Of a stretch of DNA of 64,000 nucleotides, positions 50,045 to 57,721 are shown one piece after another (within the stretch, counting starts at the first letter, position 1; each line of letters begins with the position of its first letter). The notes below the pieces were generated by a model, which saw only the letters and a program-made list of their open reading frames with translations, searched no databases and was not told the origin of the DNA. A program made the translations under genes and the position numbers. Source of the stretch: Amycolatopsis tolypomycina (GTDB lineage Bacteria > Actinomycetota > Actinomycetes > Mycobacteriales > Pseudonocardiaceae); the NCBI RefSeq assembly GCF_900105945.1, contig NZ_FNSO01000004.1, forward strand, positions 248,001 through 312,000. The letters run 5' to 3'.

Positions 50045-51114
50045 GCACGGCGTGCGGGCCCGACGCCGAAGCCGTCACCCGCGGGCTCGGCTTCGACTGC
50101 CACGACGTCGCGCCGGTGGTTTCGGTGCGGCCGCCGTGGGCGCTCGCGCACTGGACGATGCCGCTGCTGGAGGTGCTGATCGTCGGCGGCGCGGTGTTCG
50201 CGCTGGTGCACGCCCTCCGCCGGTACCGCGCGGGCGATCCGGTGAACCTGGCGCTGTGGTGGGCTTCGCTGGTCTACCTCTTCGTCACCGAGCCGCCGCT
50301 GTACTTCCCGGAGTGGTTCGGCCTCGACCGGCTGTACGGCTTCATCTTCGCCCACAACCTCTTCACCGTGCAGTTCATGGCGGACCGCCTGCCGCTCTAC
50401 ATCGTGGCGTTCTACCCGGTGATCAGCCAGCTCGCCTACGAGGTCGTGCGTTCGCTCGGGCTCTTCCGGCGCGGGCCGCTGCGCGGTGCGGTGGCCGTGG
50501 CGTTCGTGTTGCAGGTGTTCTACGAGGTCTTCGACCACGTCGGCCCGCAGCTGAAGTGGTGGGCGTGGAACCCGGCCAACACGCTCGTCAACCACCCGGC
50601 GCTGGCGTCGGTGCCGCTCAACAGCATGCTGCTGTTCGCTTCCGTCTCGATGGCCGCGATGACCTACCTCGTCGTGCGCCTGACGGGTGGCCCGCCGCGA
50701 CGGTGGCTGCCCCTGCGCATCCTGCTGGCCGGCGTCCTCACGCCGCCGACCATGGCGATCGCCGGGATCCCGTCGAGCTTCGCCGGCGAGAACCTCACGG
50801 CGCGGGCGTGGATCCTCGGCGTCGAACTGGGCCTGCTGTGGCTGGCCGGCATCGGCATCGTCGTCGCGCACCTGCGGTCCGGGGAACCACGCGAGCCGCT
50901 GACGGCCTTCGCGCGCTACTACCCGGCCCTTTATCTGGGCGGAATGGCGGTGTGCTGGCTGGCGGCCCTGCCCGGGTATCTGGCCGCGCGAGACGGCGTC
51001 ACCGCGGACGGCACCCCGATCGGCAGCGGGCCGTACGCGCTCGCCTGCTTCGCCGGGTCCGGCCTGCTGCTGGTCGCGCTGTACCGCAGGGACCGCGCCC
51101 CTGTCCCGGGCTGA
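50041..51114 (+). CDS. Multi-pass membrane protein, function unknown
   Basis: A 357-residue protein with about 8-9 hydrophobic helices (LLEVLIVGGAVFALVHALRR, LALWWASLVYLFVTEPPLYF, LPLYIVAFYPVISQLAYEVV, LLLFASVSMAAMTYLVVRL-like, others). A conserved-looking polar stretch QLKWWAWNPANTLVNHPAL lies in the middle. No transporter family is recognised. ATGA overlap with the flavoprotein couples the two, so it may supply or export the flavoprotein's lipophilic substrate, or be a membrane partner of it. Confidence 0.75.
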   Translation: MSTACGPDAEAVTRGLGFDCHDVAPVVSVRPPWALAHWTMPLLEVLIVGGAVFALVHALRRYRAGDPVNLALWWASLVYLFVTEPPLYFPEWFGLDRLYGFIFAHNLFTVQFMADRLPLYIVAFYPVISQLAYEVVRSLGLFRRGPLRGAVAVAFVLQVFYEVFDHVGPQLKWWAWNPANTLVNHPALASVPLNSMLLFASVSMAAMTYLVVRLTGGPPRRWLPLRILLAGVLTPPTMAIAGIPSSFAGENLTARAWILGVELGLLWLAGIGIVVAHLRSGEPREPLTAFARYYPALYLGGMAVCWLAALPGYLAARDGVTADGTPIGSGPYALACFAGSGLLLVALYRRDRAPVPG

Positions 51115-51132
51115 GCGGCCCGCTCGGGGAAG

Positions 51133-51759
51133 ATGGGTGGCATGGGGCACCACGGCTGGCAGGGCAACCCGCCCGGCACCGAAGACGAGGCACGCCGCCG
51201 GATCGTCGAAGCGGCGACGGCGTGCCTCGACCGCGTCGGCCTGGCCAAGACGAGCCTCTCCGACGTCGCCGCCGAGGCGGGCGTCACCCGGCAGACCGTC
51301 TACCGCTACTTCCCGGGCCTGAAGGACATCCTGCGCGCGGTGGCGCTGGCCGGGGTCGAGGAGTTCGCCGGGCGGATGGAGCGGCACCTGGCCACGTTCG
51401 GGACCGCGGTCGACGCCGCGGTGGAGTCGGTGGTGTTCGCCGTCCGGACGCTGCCCGGCGAGCCGCACATGGGCCTGCTCCTGCAGGCGGGCGAAGCGGA
51501 CTTCTTCACCGACGGCGTCGTTTCGCCCCTGGCGTTTTCCTACGGCGCGCGGATCCTCCGCAACCTGCCGGTGGACTGGCCGGCCGCCGGGATCGCCTCC
51601 GACGAGGACCTCCGGGGTCTGGCCGAGGTCCTGATGCGGCTGTTCCTGTCGTTCCTGCAGTACCCCTCGACGCCGCCGTTGACCGACGACAAGCTGCGCG
51701 CGCTCGTCCGCCGGTGGATCGGGCCGGCGCTGCGCGGGATTCCGGAAACGTTGCGCTGA
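51133..51759 (+). CDS. TetR-family regulator
   Basis: A 208-residue repressor with HTH LAKTSLSDVAAEAGVTRQTV followed by YRYFPGLKDILR (residues about 38-70) and a helical C-terminal ligand domain. It lies 18 bp after the membrane protein gene, so it is probably the last gene of the same operon. It is the likely binder of the palindrome at 48542-48578 (autoregulation). GGGGAAG precedes the ATG at 51133; a second ATG at 51142 is possible. Confidence 0.88.
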   Translation: MGGMGHHGWQGNPPGTEDEARRRIVEAATACLDRVGLAKTSLSDVAAEAGVTRQTVYRYFPGLKDILRAVALAGVEEFAGRMERHLATFGTAVDAAVESVVFAVRTLPGEPHMGLLLQAGEADFFTDGVVSPLAFSYGARILRNLPVDWPAAGIASDEDLRGLAEVLMRLFLSFLQYPSTPPLTDDKLRALVRRWIGPALRGIPETLR

Positions 51760-51894
51760 ATGCGCTGACAATTCCTGACAACGCGGGGTGCTGTGACGCC
51801 TCCCACGTCCGGGGTGAAATGCCGATGGCGAGGGACTCAGCCCTCGCCACCGGCCTTGCCGTGATCTCTCCCCAGTGATCTGGCGGCCACCGCG

Positions 51895-52308
51895 TTACTT
51901 CTTGGCGGCGGCGACCTTCTTGCGCGGGGCACGCTTGCGCGGCGGGGCGGCGGGCGCCTCGGCCTCTTCGACCTGGGCCTGCTCGTAGGCGGCGATCACC
52001 TCGGAGGAGAGGCGGCCCCGCTCGGAGACCTCGTAGCCGTTCGCGTTGGCCCAGGCGCGGATCTGCTGGTTGCGCTCGCGGTCGGTGGTGCTGGTCGTGG
52101 TCGACTGGCCGGTGGCGACGCGGACCTTGCGGCCGCCGATGCGCCGGCCGGCCGCGATGTAGCGGGCCAGTTCGTCGCGCAGGGCGGTGGCGTTCTCGTC
52201 CGAAAGGTCGATTTCGTAGGTGACGCCGTCGAGGCCGAACTGAACGGTCTGGGCGGCGGTGCTGCCGTCGATGTCGTCCAGGATCTCGACGAGGACTTTC
52301 TGGGCCAC
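51895..52308 (-). CDS. lsr2: Lsr2 nucleoid-associated xenogeneic silencer
   Basis: 137 residues. N-terminal dimerisation domain (AQKVLVEILDDIDGSTAAQT, VTYEIDLSDENATALRDEL) and C-terminal DNA-binding domain (QQIRAWANANGYEVSERGRL, SSEVIAAYEQAQ), in which RGR is the AT-hook-like minor-groove motif. A basic Ala/Pro-rich tail (RKRAPRKKVAAAKK) extends beyond the usual 110-115 residues. Lsr2 coats and silences AT-rich, foreign DNA. GTG 52308 has GAGGAG 7 nt upstream. Confidence 0.95.
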   Translation of the reverse strand: MAQKVLVEILDDIDGSTAAQTVQFGLDGVTYEIDLSDENATALRDELARYIAAGRRIGGRKVRVATGQSTTTSTTDRERNQQIRAWANANGYEVSERGRLSSEVIAAYEQAQVEEAEAPAAPPRKRAPRKKVAAAKK

Positions 52309-52533
52309 GTGAATGCTCCTCAGCTGGATGTGCGTCCGGGGAACGCGACGTGTGACAAGTTGCACAATGGTCGGCGTTCTTCGGTGGAGTGTATCCACCC
52401 GGGGAGACGTACGGCAATTTCCTCCTGGTTTCGCGGAACGGAGGTGGTCCTGATAGGACTGGGGCCGGCCCGCCGGCGTTCCGGCGGGGTCGTGCCCTTT
52501 CGTCCGGAACGACGGCGGAATCGCGCCGGGAAT

Positions 52534-52719
52534 CTAGGTTCCGGACGGCGTGGAGCCCTGCTCACCGTGGTGGTAGGGCGGATCGGTGGCGAGCGCCTCG
52601 TCGGCGGCCCCTTCGGCGGGATCGGCCAGTTCGGCCTGCTCGGCGGCTTCTTTTGCCTCTTTGATGAGCTGCCGGCTGTGGGCGAGGTCCGCTTCGGGGG
52701 CGTTTTCGTTCTCCGTCAT
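52534..52719 (-). CDS. Small acidic hypothetical protein
   Basis: 61 residues, start ATG with AAGGAG 6 nt upstream. It has a helical segment (DLAHSRQLIKEAKEAAEQAE) and an acidic, disordered-looking end. Similar short acidic helical proteins are common in actinobacteria, without known function. It lies divergently from the hupB repeat region and downstream of nothing obvious, so it is probably monocistronic. Confidence 0.6.
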   Translation of the reverse strand: MTENENAPEADLAHSRQLIKEAKEAAEQAELADPAEGAADEALATDPPYHHGEQGSTPSGT

Positions 52720-53109
52720 CGCGACTCCTTGCGATCGATTGAGTTCCCTGCGGGACGGCTACCCGCGAAGCCGCGAAGGCAACCGTCGCCAGCCTGCGGG
52801 GGAAAGGATGGGGGAGCGTTCACCCCAACGTGTGGCGGCGGTGAATTCTTCGGGGCCGGGCACAGGATCGGGTGGGGAGGTGACCGGGACCGGTTCCGCG
52901 ACCGGGGAATGCGGCGGGAAACGGCGGTGGGTTGGTTCCCCGATCTACTGGGCGAGGGTTGGAAGCGCGGCTGGTGGACGGTGTTCAAGACGCCCGAGAG
53001 CGGCGCTGGGGCGGTCGGCGGTGCCTGCGGGCCATCTGCGGTCGGCAAGCCGGGAGTGGCGATCTCAGCGGGGATCTGCACGCGACCGGCGCCGGCAGGC
53101 GGATCGGCG
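52720..53109. other. Gene-free GC-rich stretch
   Basis: No credible frame, RNA or palindrome was recognised here. It contains the promoter of the small acidic protein gene and leads into the tandem repeats behind hupB. Confidence 0.5.
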
Positions 53110-53377
53110 GCGGGGGCCGGCTTGGGCCGGGAATGCTGGAAGGGCGCCTGCGCCAAGCGGCTCAGCGGCGGGCAGCCCGGCCTGCTCGGCCCGAGAACGC
53201 CGGAAGGGCCCCGCATCAGGCGGCTCGGCGGCGGGCAACTCGGCCGGCTTGGGCCGGGAATGCTGGAAGGGCGCCCGCGCCAAGCGGCTCAGCGGCGGAC
53301 GGATCGGCCTGCTCGGCCCGAGATTGCCGAAAGGGCCCCAGCGGCGGGCAGCCCGGCCTGCTCGGCCCGCGAACGCC
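53110..53377. repeat. Degenerate 64-bp tandem repeats behind hupB
   Basis: About four to five units share CGGCTCAGCGGCGGGCA, then GGCCTGCTCGGCCCGAGAA and CGCCGGAAGGGCCCC (units begin near 53164, 53228, 53292 and 53337). Each unit ends in a sequence like the left arm of the hupB terminator (GGAAGGGCCCC), so the array may have grown from the terminator. Confidence 0.7.
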
Positions 53378-53414
53378 GGAAGGGCCCCGCACCAGGCAGG
53401 TGCGGGGCCCTTCC
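53378..53414 (-). terminator. hupB terminator
   Basis: A perfect 16-bp stem GGAAGGGCCCCGCACC with a 5-nt loop, 17 bp past the hupB stop. Near-identical to the terminator at 22635-22671. Confidence 0.85.
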
Positions 53415-53431
53415 GATCGTCGCGAGGGGTG

Positions 53432-54103
53432 TTACTTCTTCTTCGCGGCGGAGGTGCGCTTGGCCGGGGCCTTGGCGGCGGCCGGCTTCTTGGCGGCGGC
53501 GGTCTTGGTCGCGGCCGGCTTGGCGGCGGCGGTCTTCGCCCGCGTGGTGGTCGCCTTCGCCGTGGTGGCCTTGGCCGCCGTGGTCTTCGCCGCGGCCGCC
53601 TTCGGGGCCGCCTTGGTGGCGGTGGCCTTGGCCGCCGGCTTCGCGGCCGCCGTGCGGGTGCGGGTCGTGGTCGAGCGCGTGGTGGCCGGCTTGGCCGCCG
53701 CCGCACGGGTGGTGCGGGTGGTGGTGGCCTTGGCCGGGGCCGCCGCGGCCGCCGTCTTCGTGGCCGTCGCGCGGGTCGACGTCGCCGCGGTGGCGCGCTT
53801 GACCGGGGTGGCCTTCGGGAGCTTCTTGGTGCCGGAGATGACGTCCTTGAAGGTGGTGCCGGCGCGGAAGGCGGGCACGTTGGTCTTCTTGACGCGGACG
53901 GCCTCACCGGTGCGCGGGTTGCGGGCGGTGCGAGCGGCGCGGGCGCGCTTCTCGAACACCCCGAAGCCGGTGATGTTGACCTTTTCGCCCTTGTTGACCG
54001 TCCGGATGATGATGTCGACCAGACCGTCAACGGCCTGCGAAGCCACCTTCTTGTCGCCCAGACGCTCCGACAGCGCCTCGATCAGCTGGGCCTTGTTCGT
54101 CAT
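53432..54103 (-). CDS. hupB: DNA-binding protein HU with Lys/Ala-rich tail
   Basis: 223 residues. HU domain 1-92: [40 protein letters not shown] and the DNA-wrapping arm segment around [14 protein letters not shown] long basic tail of [19 protein letters not shown] repeats follows, ending [13 protein letters not shown], as in mycobacterial HupB (histone H1-like). It bends and compacts DNA. In actinobacteria it usually lies downstream of leuCD; here the leu-linked IclR regulator is at the end of the window. A partial foreign copy of its 3' end is at 22403-22618. Confidence 0.97.
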   Translation of the reverse strand: MTNKAQLIEALSERLGDKKVASQAVDGLVDIIIRTVNKGEKVNITGFGVFEKRARAARTARNPRTGEAVRVKKTNVPAFRAGTTFKDVISGTKKLPKATPVKRATAATSTRATATKTAAAAAPAKATTTRTTRAAAAKPATTRSTTTRTRTAAAKPAAKATATKAAPKAAAAKTTAAKATTAKATTTRAKTAAAKPAATKTAAAKKPAAAKAPAKRTSAAKKK

Positions 54104-54159
54104 TCCAGTCCTCCATAGTGGAACTACTAGTCACGGCCCATCTCGGCCGACACTGCACA

Positions 54160-54176
54160 CGGTATTACCAATACCG
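54160..54176. promoter_or_regulatory. CGGTATT-ACC-AATACCG palindrome upstream of hupB
   Basis: Perfect 7-bp arms with a 3-bp spacer, 57 bp upstream of the hupB ATG. The central TAATAC on the minus strand could be the hupB -10 region, so a bound factor would compete with polymerase. Confidence 0.55.
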
Positions 54177-54781
54177 CACAAAATCCAACCGGGGGTCGAA
54201 TTTTTTCCTTGTGCGGGGGCGGGTTCCGGCCCCGCACAGCCCGCCGCCGGACGGCGCCCGGAACGGGAGGCGGACCCCCGGCACGCCCCTGAGCAGGGGA
54301 AATACCCTGCGGGTGCCGTCCACAGTGGTCGTCCATATAGGACCCGAGGCCCTTCCGGAGAACTTTTCCCGCGACACGCCGGAGCGGGGTGTCGCGGGCG
54401 TGTGGCCGAGCCCACCCCGAGCCCGCCCACCCCCTGCGCCTGTCCGCGAAGCCGCCCGCGAAGCCCGGCATCCCGCGCAGCGGCGGGGGATCGCGGGCCC
54501 GCCCGGCACCGCTTCGCCGTGGCGGCAGGCGGAAGCGGCGGGCCGTGCCGCCGCACCCGCCCGGGGCACGGCGTTTGCGGCGCAACCGGTCCGCCCGGAA
54601 TGCCCTGTGGCGGGCACGAAAGGCCCTCCCCGAAGGGTGAACTCACTCGTTCGGCGCAGTCTTGGCCTGCGCGGACACCGCGGGAGCAACGCCGTGTTGG
54701 GCGCGGGACTGTCGTACCGGCGGGCTACTCTGCCGCGGGAGGAAGCGCCGGGTGGGACAGCCGGGTGAGACAGGGAGAACC
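54177..54781. other. Intergenic region between hupB and herA
   Basis: About 600 bp between divergent genes. Open frames here lack protein-like composition. It holds an A/T-rich tract (GAATTTTTTCCTTG, about 54199-54212), unusual in this DNA. A possible herA -10 (TACTCT, 54726-54731) lies near the gene. No RNA gene or riboswitch was recognised. Confidence 0.45.
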
Positions 54782-56524
54782 GTGGACCAGGAGACGCTCA
54801 CCACCGTGGTCGGCCGGGTGGCCGGCACGGAGGACTCGACGCCGCTGCAGTTCTGCGTGGCCGTCGACCCGGATGCCTATCTGCAGCTCGACGACGTCGT
54901 CGTGACCCGGCGGGAACTGCCCGGTCTCGGCGAAGTCACCTCCTACGGTGTCGTGACGCAGGTGACCGCGCGCCACGAGGGCGCCAGCTTCGGCAGCGAC
55001 GTCTTCCTGATCTCCGACGGGGTCCTGCCCGCCCAGGTGCAGGAGATCGCCGAGATCGCCACCACCCGCGTCGAGCCCGAGTGCTACGTGCCGCCCAAGC
55101 CGGGCAGCCAGGTCCGGCGGGCCGTGGGGGAGGATCGCGCGCAGGCGCTGTACTTCGACAACATGACCCGCCAGGTGGCGGTCGGCCTGGGCCGGGACGG
55201 CGAACCCGTCTACCTCAACATGGACTTCCTCGACGGCACCCGCGGCGCGCACGTCAGCATCAGCGGCGTCTCCGGCGTGGCCACCAAGACGTCGTTCGCG
55301 TTGTTCCTGCTGCACTCGATCTTCCGCGGCGGCGCCCTGCCCAACGCCCACAACGCCAAGGCCCTCGTCTTCTCCGTCAAGGGCGAGGACCTGCTGTTCC
55401 TCGACACCCCGAACGTCCACCTCGACGAGAAGCTCACCGGCGAATACCTCAAGCTGGGCCTGCCCGCGGAGCCCTTCGCGTCCGTCGGGTTCTACGCGCC
55501 GCCCACGCCGTCGGACACCACGGGGAAGCCTTACGTGACCGGGCGGACCTCGGGCGTGGGCGCGTTCTGGTGGACCATCGCGGAGTTCTGCGCCCAGGAC
55601 CTGCTGCCCTACGTCTTCGCCGACGCCGAGGACGAGCGCAACCAGTACACGATGGTCATCCACCAGGTCGCGAACCGCCTGCGCCTCGACAGCACCCCGG
55701 CGGGCAAGGACGGCGCCGCCAACGTCGACGGGCAGCTGTGCCGCACCTACGCCGAACTCGTCGACGTCATCTGCGACCGCGTCACCGACGAGGAAACCCG
55801 GGCGAGCTGGGCGGGTGCGGTCACCGGCGCGGGCACGGTCAACGCCTTCATCCGCCGCCTGCGCTCGAGCCAGCGCGCGCTGTCCGGGCTCATCCGCGGC
55901 GACCTCGCCGACCACCCCGCGCGCCGGTTGTCCACGGAAAACCAGCAGGTGACCGTGGTGGACATCCACAACCTCGTCGAGCGCGCGCAGCGGTTCGTCG
56001 TCGGCGTGACGCTGGCCGCGGAGACCGCGCGCAAGGAAGCGGCCGGCCCGGGCGGGCTGCTGTTCACCATGCTGGACGAGCTCAACAAGTACGCGCCGCG
56101 CGAAGGCAGCAGCCCCATCAAGGAGGTGCTGCTGGACATCGCCGAGCGCGGCCGGTCCCTCGGCGTCATCCTCATCGGTGCGCAGCAGACGGCCAGCGAG
56201 GTCGAGCGCCGGATCGTCAGCAACAGCTCGGTCCGCATCGTCGGCCGGCTCGACGCCGCCGAGGCATCGCGGCCCGAGTACGGCTTCCTCCCGGCCAGCC
56301 AGCGGGTGCGCGCCACCCTGGCCACGCCGGGCACGATGTTCGTGAGCCAGCCGGAGATCCCGGTGCCGATCGCCGTCGGCTTCCCGTTCCCCGCCTGGGC
56401 CACGCGGCTTTCCGAGGCCGGGGCGATCCCGGCGACCACAGCCACGTCGAAGAAGAGCGATCCCTTCGCCGGCCTCCCTTCACGCGGCAGCGATCCCTTC
56501 GGTGACGACCCGCCGCCGTTCTGA
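54782..56524 (+). CDS. herA: HerA-like DNA translocase ATPase
   Basis: A 580-residue HerA/FtsK-superfamily ATPase that pumps DNA and activates NurA. An N-terminal HAS-barrel-like beta domain occupies 1-130. The nucleotide site is the variant loop SISGVSGVATKTSFALFLL (about 155) in place of the classical GxxGxGK[ST]. Walker B is LLFTMLDELNKYAPREG (about 425), with the arginine finger region in SNSSVRIVGRLDAAEASR. The C-terminal strand FVSQPEIPVPIAVGFPFPAW is also typical. GTG 54782 has GGGAG upstream. First gene of a four-gene end-resection operon. Confidence 0.85.
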   Translation: MDQETLTTVVGRVAGTEDSTPLQFCVAVDPDAYLQLDDVVVTRRELPGLGEVTSYGVVTQVTARHEGASFGSDVFLISDGVLPAQVQEIAEIATTRVEPECYVPPKPGSQVRRAVGEDRAQALYFDNMTRQVAVGLGRDGEPVYLNMDFLDGTRGAHVSISGVSGVATKTSFALFLLHSIFRGGALPNAHNAKALVFSVKGEDLLFLDTPNVHLDEKLTGEYLKLGLPAEPFASVGFYAPPTPSDTTGKPYVTGRTSGVGAFWWTIAEFCAQDLLPYVFADAEDERNQYTMVIHQVANRLRLDSTPAGKDGAANVDGQLCRTYAELVDVICDRVTDEETRASWAGAVTGAGTVNAFIRRLRSSQRALSGLIRGDLADHPARRLSTENQQVTVVDIHNLVERAQRFVVGVTLAAETARKEAAGPGGLLFTMLDELNKYAPREGSSPIKEVLLDIAERGRSLGVILIGAQQTASEVERRIVSNSSVRIVGRLDAAEASRPEYGFLPASQRVRATLATPGTMFVSQPEIPVPIAVGFPFPAWATRLSEAGAIPATTATSKKSDPFAGLPSRGSDPFGDDPPPF

Positions 56525-56559
56525 ACCCACCGCCCACCACCCGAACGGAAGGACGAAGT

Positions 56560-57720
56560 GTGAAGTTCCTGCACACCTCCGACTGGCACATCGGCAAGAC
56601 GCTCAAGGGGCGCAACCGCCTCGACGAGCAGCGGGCCGTGCTCGGCGAGGTCGTCCGGATCGCGCGGGAGGAGCAGTTCGACGCGATCCTCGTCGCGGGC
56701 GACCTGTACGAGACGTCGGCGCCGTCGGCGGCCGCGCAGGAACTCGTGGTGCGGGCGCTGATGGCGCTGCGCGAAACCGGTGCCGAGGTCGTCGCCATCG
56801 CCGGGAACCACGACCACGCCGCGACGTTCGAGGCGTACCGCCCGCTGCTCAAAGCGGCGGGCATCCAGCTCACCGGCGATCCCCGCCCGGTCCACGACGG
56901 CGGTGTCTTCTCGTTCGACGCGCGTTCGACGGGCGAGCGCGTCAACGTCGCCGTGCTGCCCTTCCTTTCCCAGCGCTACGCGGTCCGCGCCGCGGAGCTG
57001 CTCACCGGCACCCCGGCGGACAACGTCGGCGAGTACGACCAGCGGGTGCGCGACATCCTGGCCCACCTCAAGACGGGGTTCACGCCCGGCGCGGTCAACC
57101 TCGTCATGGCGCACCTGACGGTGACCGGCGGGACGATGGGCGGCGGGGAACGCGCGGCGCAGTCCATCTTCGAGTACCACGTGCCCGCCACGGCGTTCGG
57201 CGCCGACCCGCACTACGTGGCCCTCGGCCACCTGCACCGGCGCCAGTCGCTGCCCGCCGCGTGCCCGGTGCACTACAGCGGTTCGCCGTTCGCCGTGGAC
57301 TTCGGCGAGCAGGACAACACGAGTGTCGTGCTGTCGGTGGAAGTGAGCCCCACGACACCGGCGAAGATCACCGACATCCCGCTGAAAGCGGGGCGGAAGC
57401 TGCGCACGGTGCACGGCACGGTGGCGGAACTGACCGCGCGCGCCGCGGAGTTCGGCGAGGACTACCTCCGCGTCTACCTCCGCGAACCGACCAGGGCCGG
57501 GCTGCGCGAGGAGATCCAGGAAGCCCTGCCGAACGCCCTGGAAATCCGCATCGACCCGGAGTTCGCCGCGCCGGTGACGACGTCGAACGGCGACCGCGCG
57601 GTCGCCGACCGTTCGCCCGGGGAGCTGTTCGCGAGCTACTGCGTCGAACGCACGATCGAAGACAAGCGCGTGCAGGCACTTTTCGCGCGGCTGCACGACG
57701 AAGAGACGAGCGGGGTGTGA
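56560..57720 (+). CDS. sbcD: Exonuclease subunit SbcD (Mre11 homologue)
   Basis: A 386-residue Mn-dependent phosphodiesterase. The five family motifs are visible: HTSDWHIGKT (residues 5-14), LVAGDLYET, AIAGNHDHAATF, MAHLTVTGG and VALGHLHRRQ. A capping domain follows (LREPTRAGLREEIQEALPN). With SbcC it opens hairpins and trims DNA ends. GTG start 35 bp after herA with CGGAAGGACG upstream; its stop is 1 bp before the sbcC ATG. Confidence 0.95.
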   Translation: MKFLHTSDWHIGKTLKGRNRLDEQRAVLGEVVRIAREEQFDAILVAGDLYETSAPSAAAQELVVRALMALRETGAEVVAIAGNHDHAATFEAYRPLLKAAGIQLTGDPRPVHDGGVFSFDARSTGERVNVAVLPFLSQRYAVRAAELLTGTPADNVGEYDQRVRDILAHLKTGFTPGAVNLVMAHLTVTGGTMGGGERAAQSIFEYHVPATAFGADPHYVALGHLHRRQSLPAACPVHYSGSPFAVDFGEQDNTSVVLSVEVSPTTPAKITDIPLKAGRKLRTVHGTVAELTARAAEFGEDYLRVYLREPTRAGLREEIQEALPNALEIRIDPEFAAPVTTSNGDRAVADRSPGELFASYCVERTIEDKRVQALFARLHDEETSGV

Positions 57721-57721
57721 C

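Noticed and set aside
54118..54768. Coding frames between hupB and herA on both strands
   Set aside because: Pro/Arg/Gly-rich, overlapping in several frames, without ribosome sites or recognisable residues.
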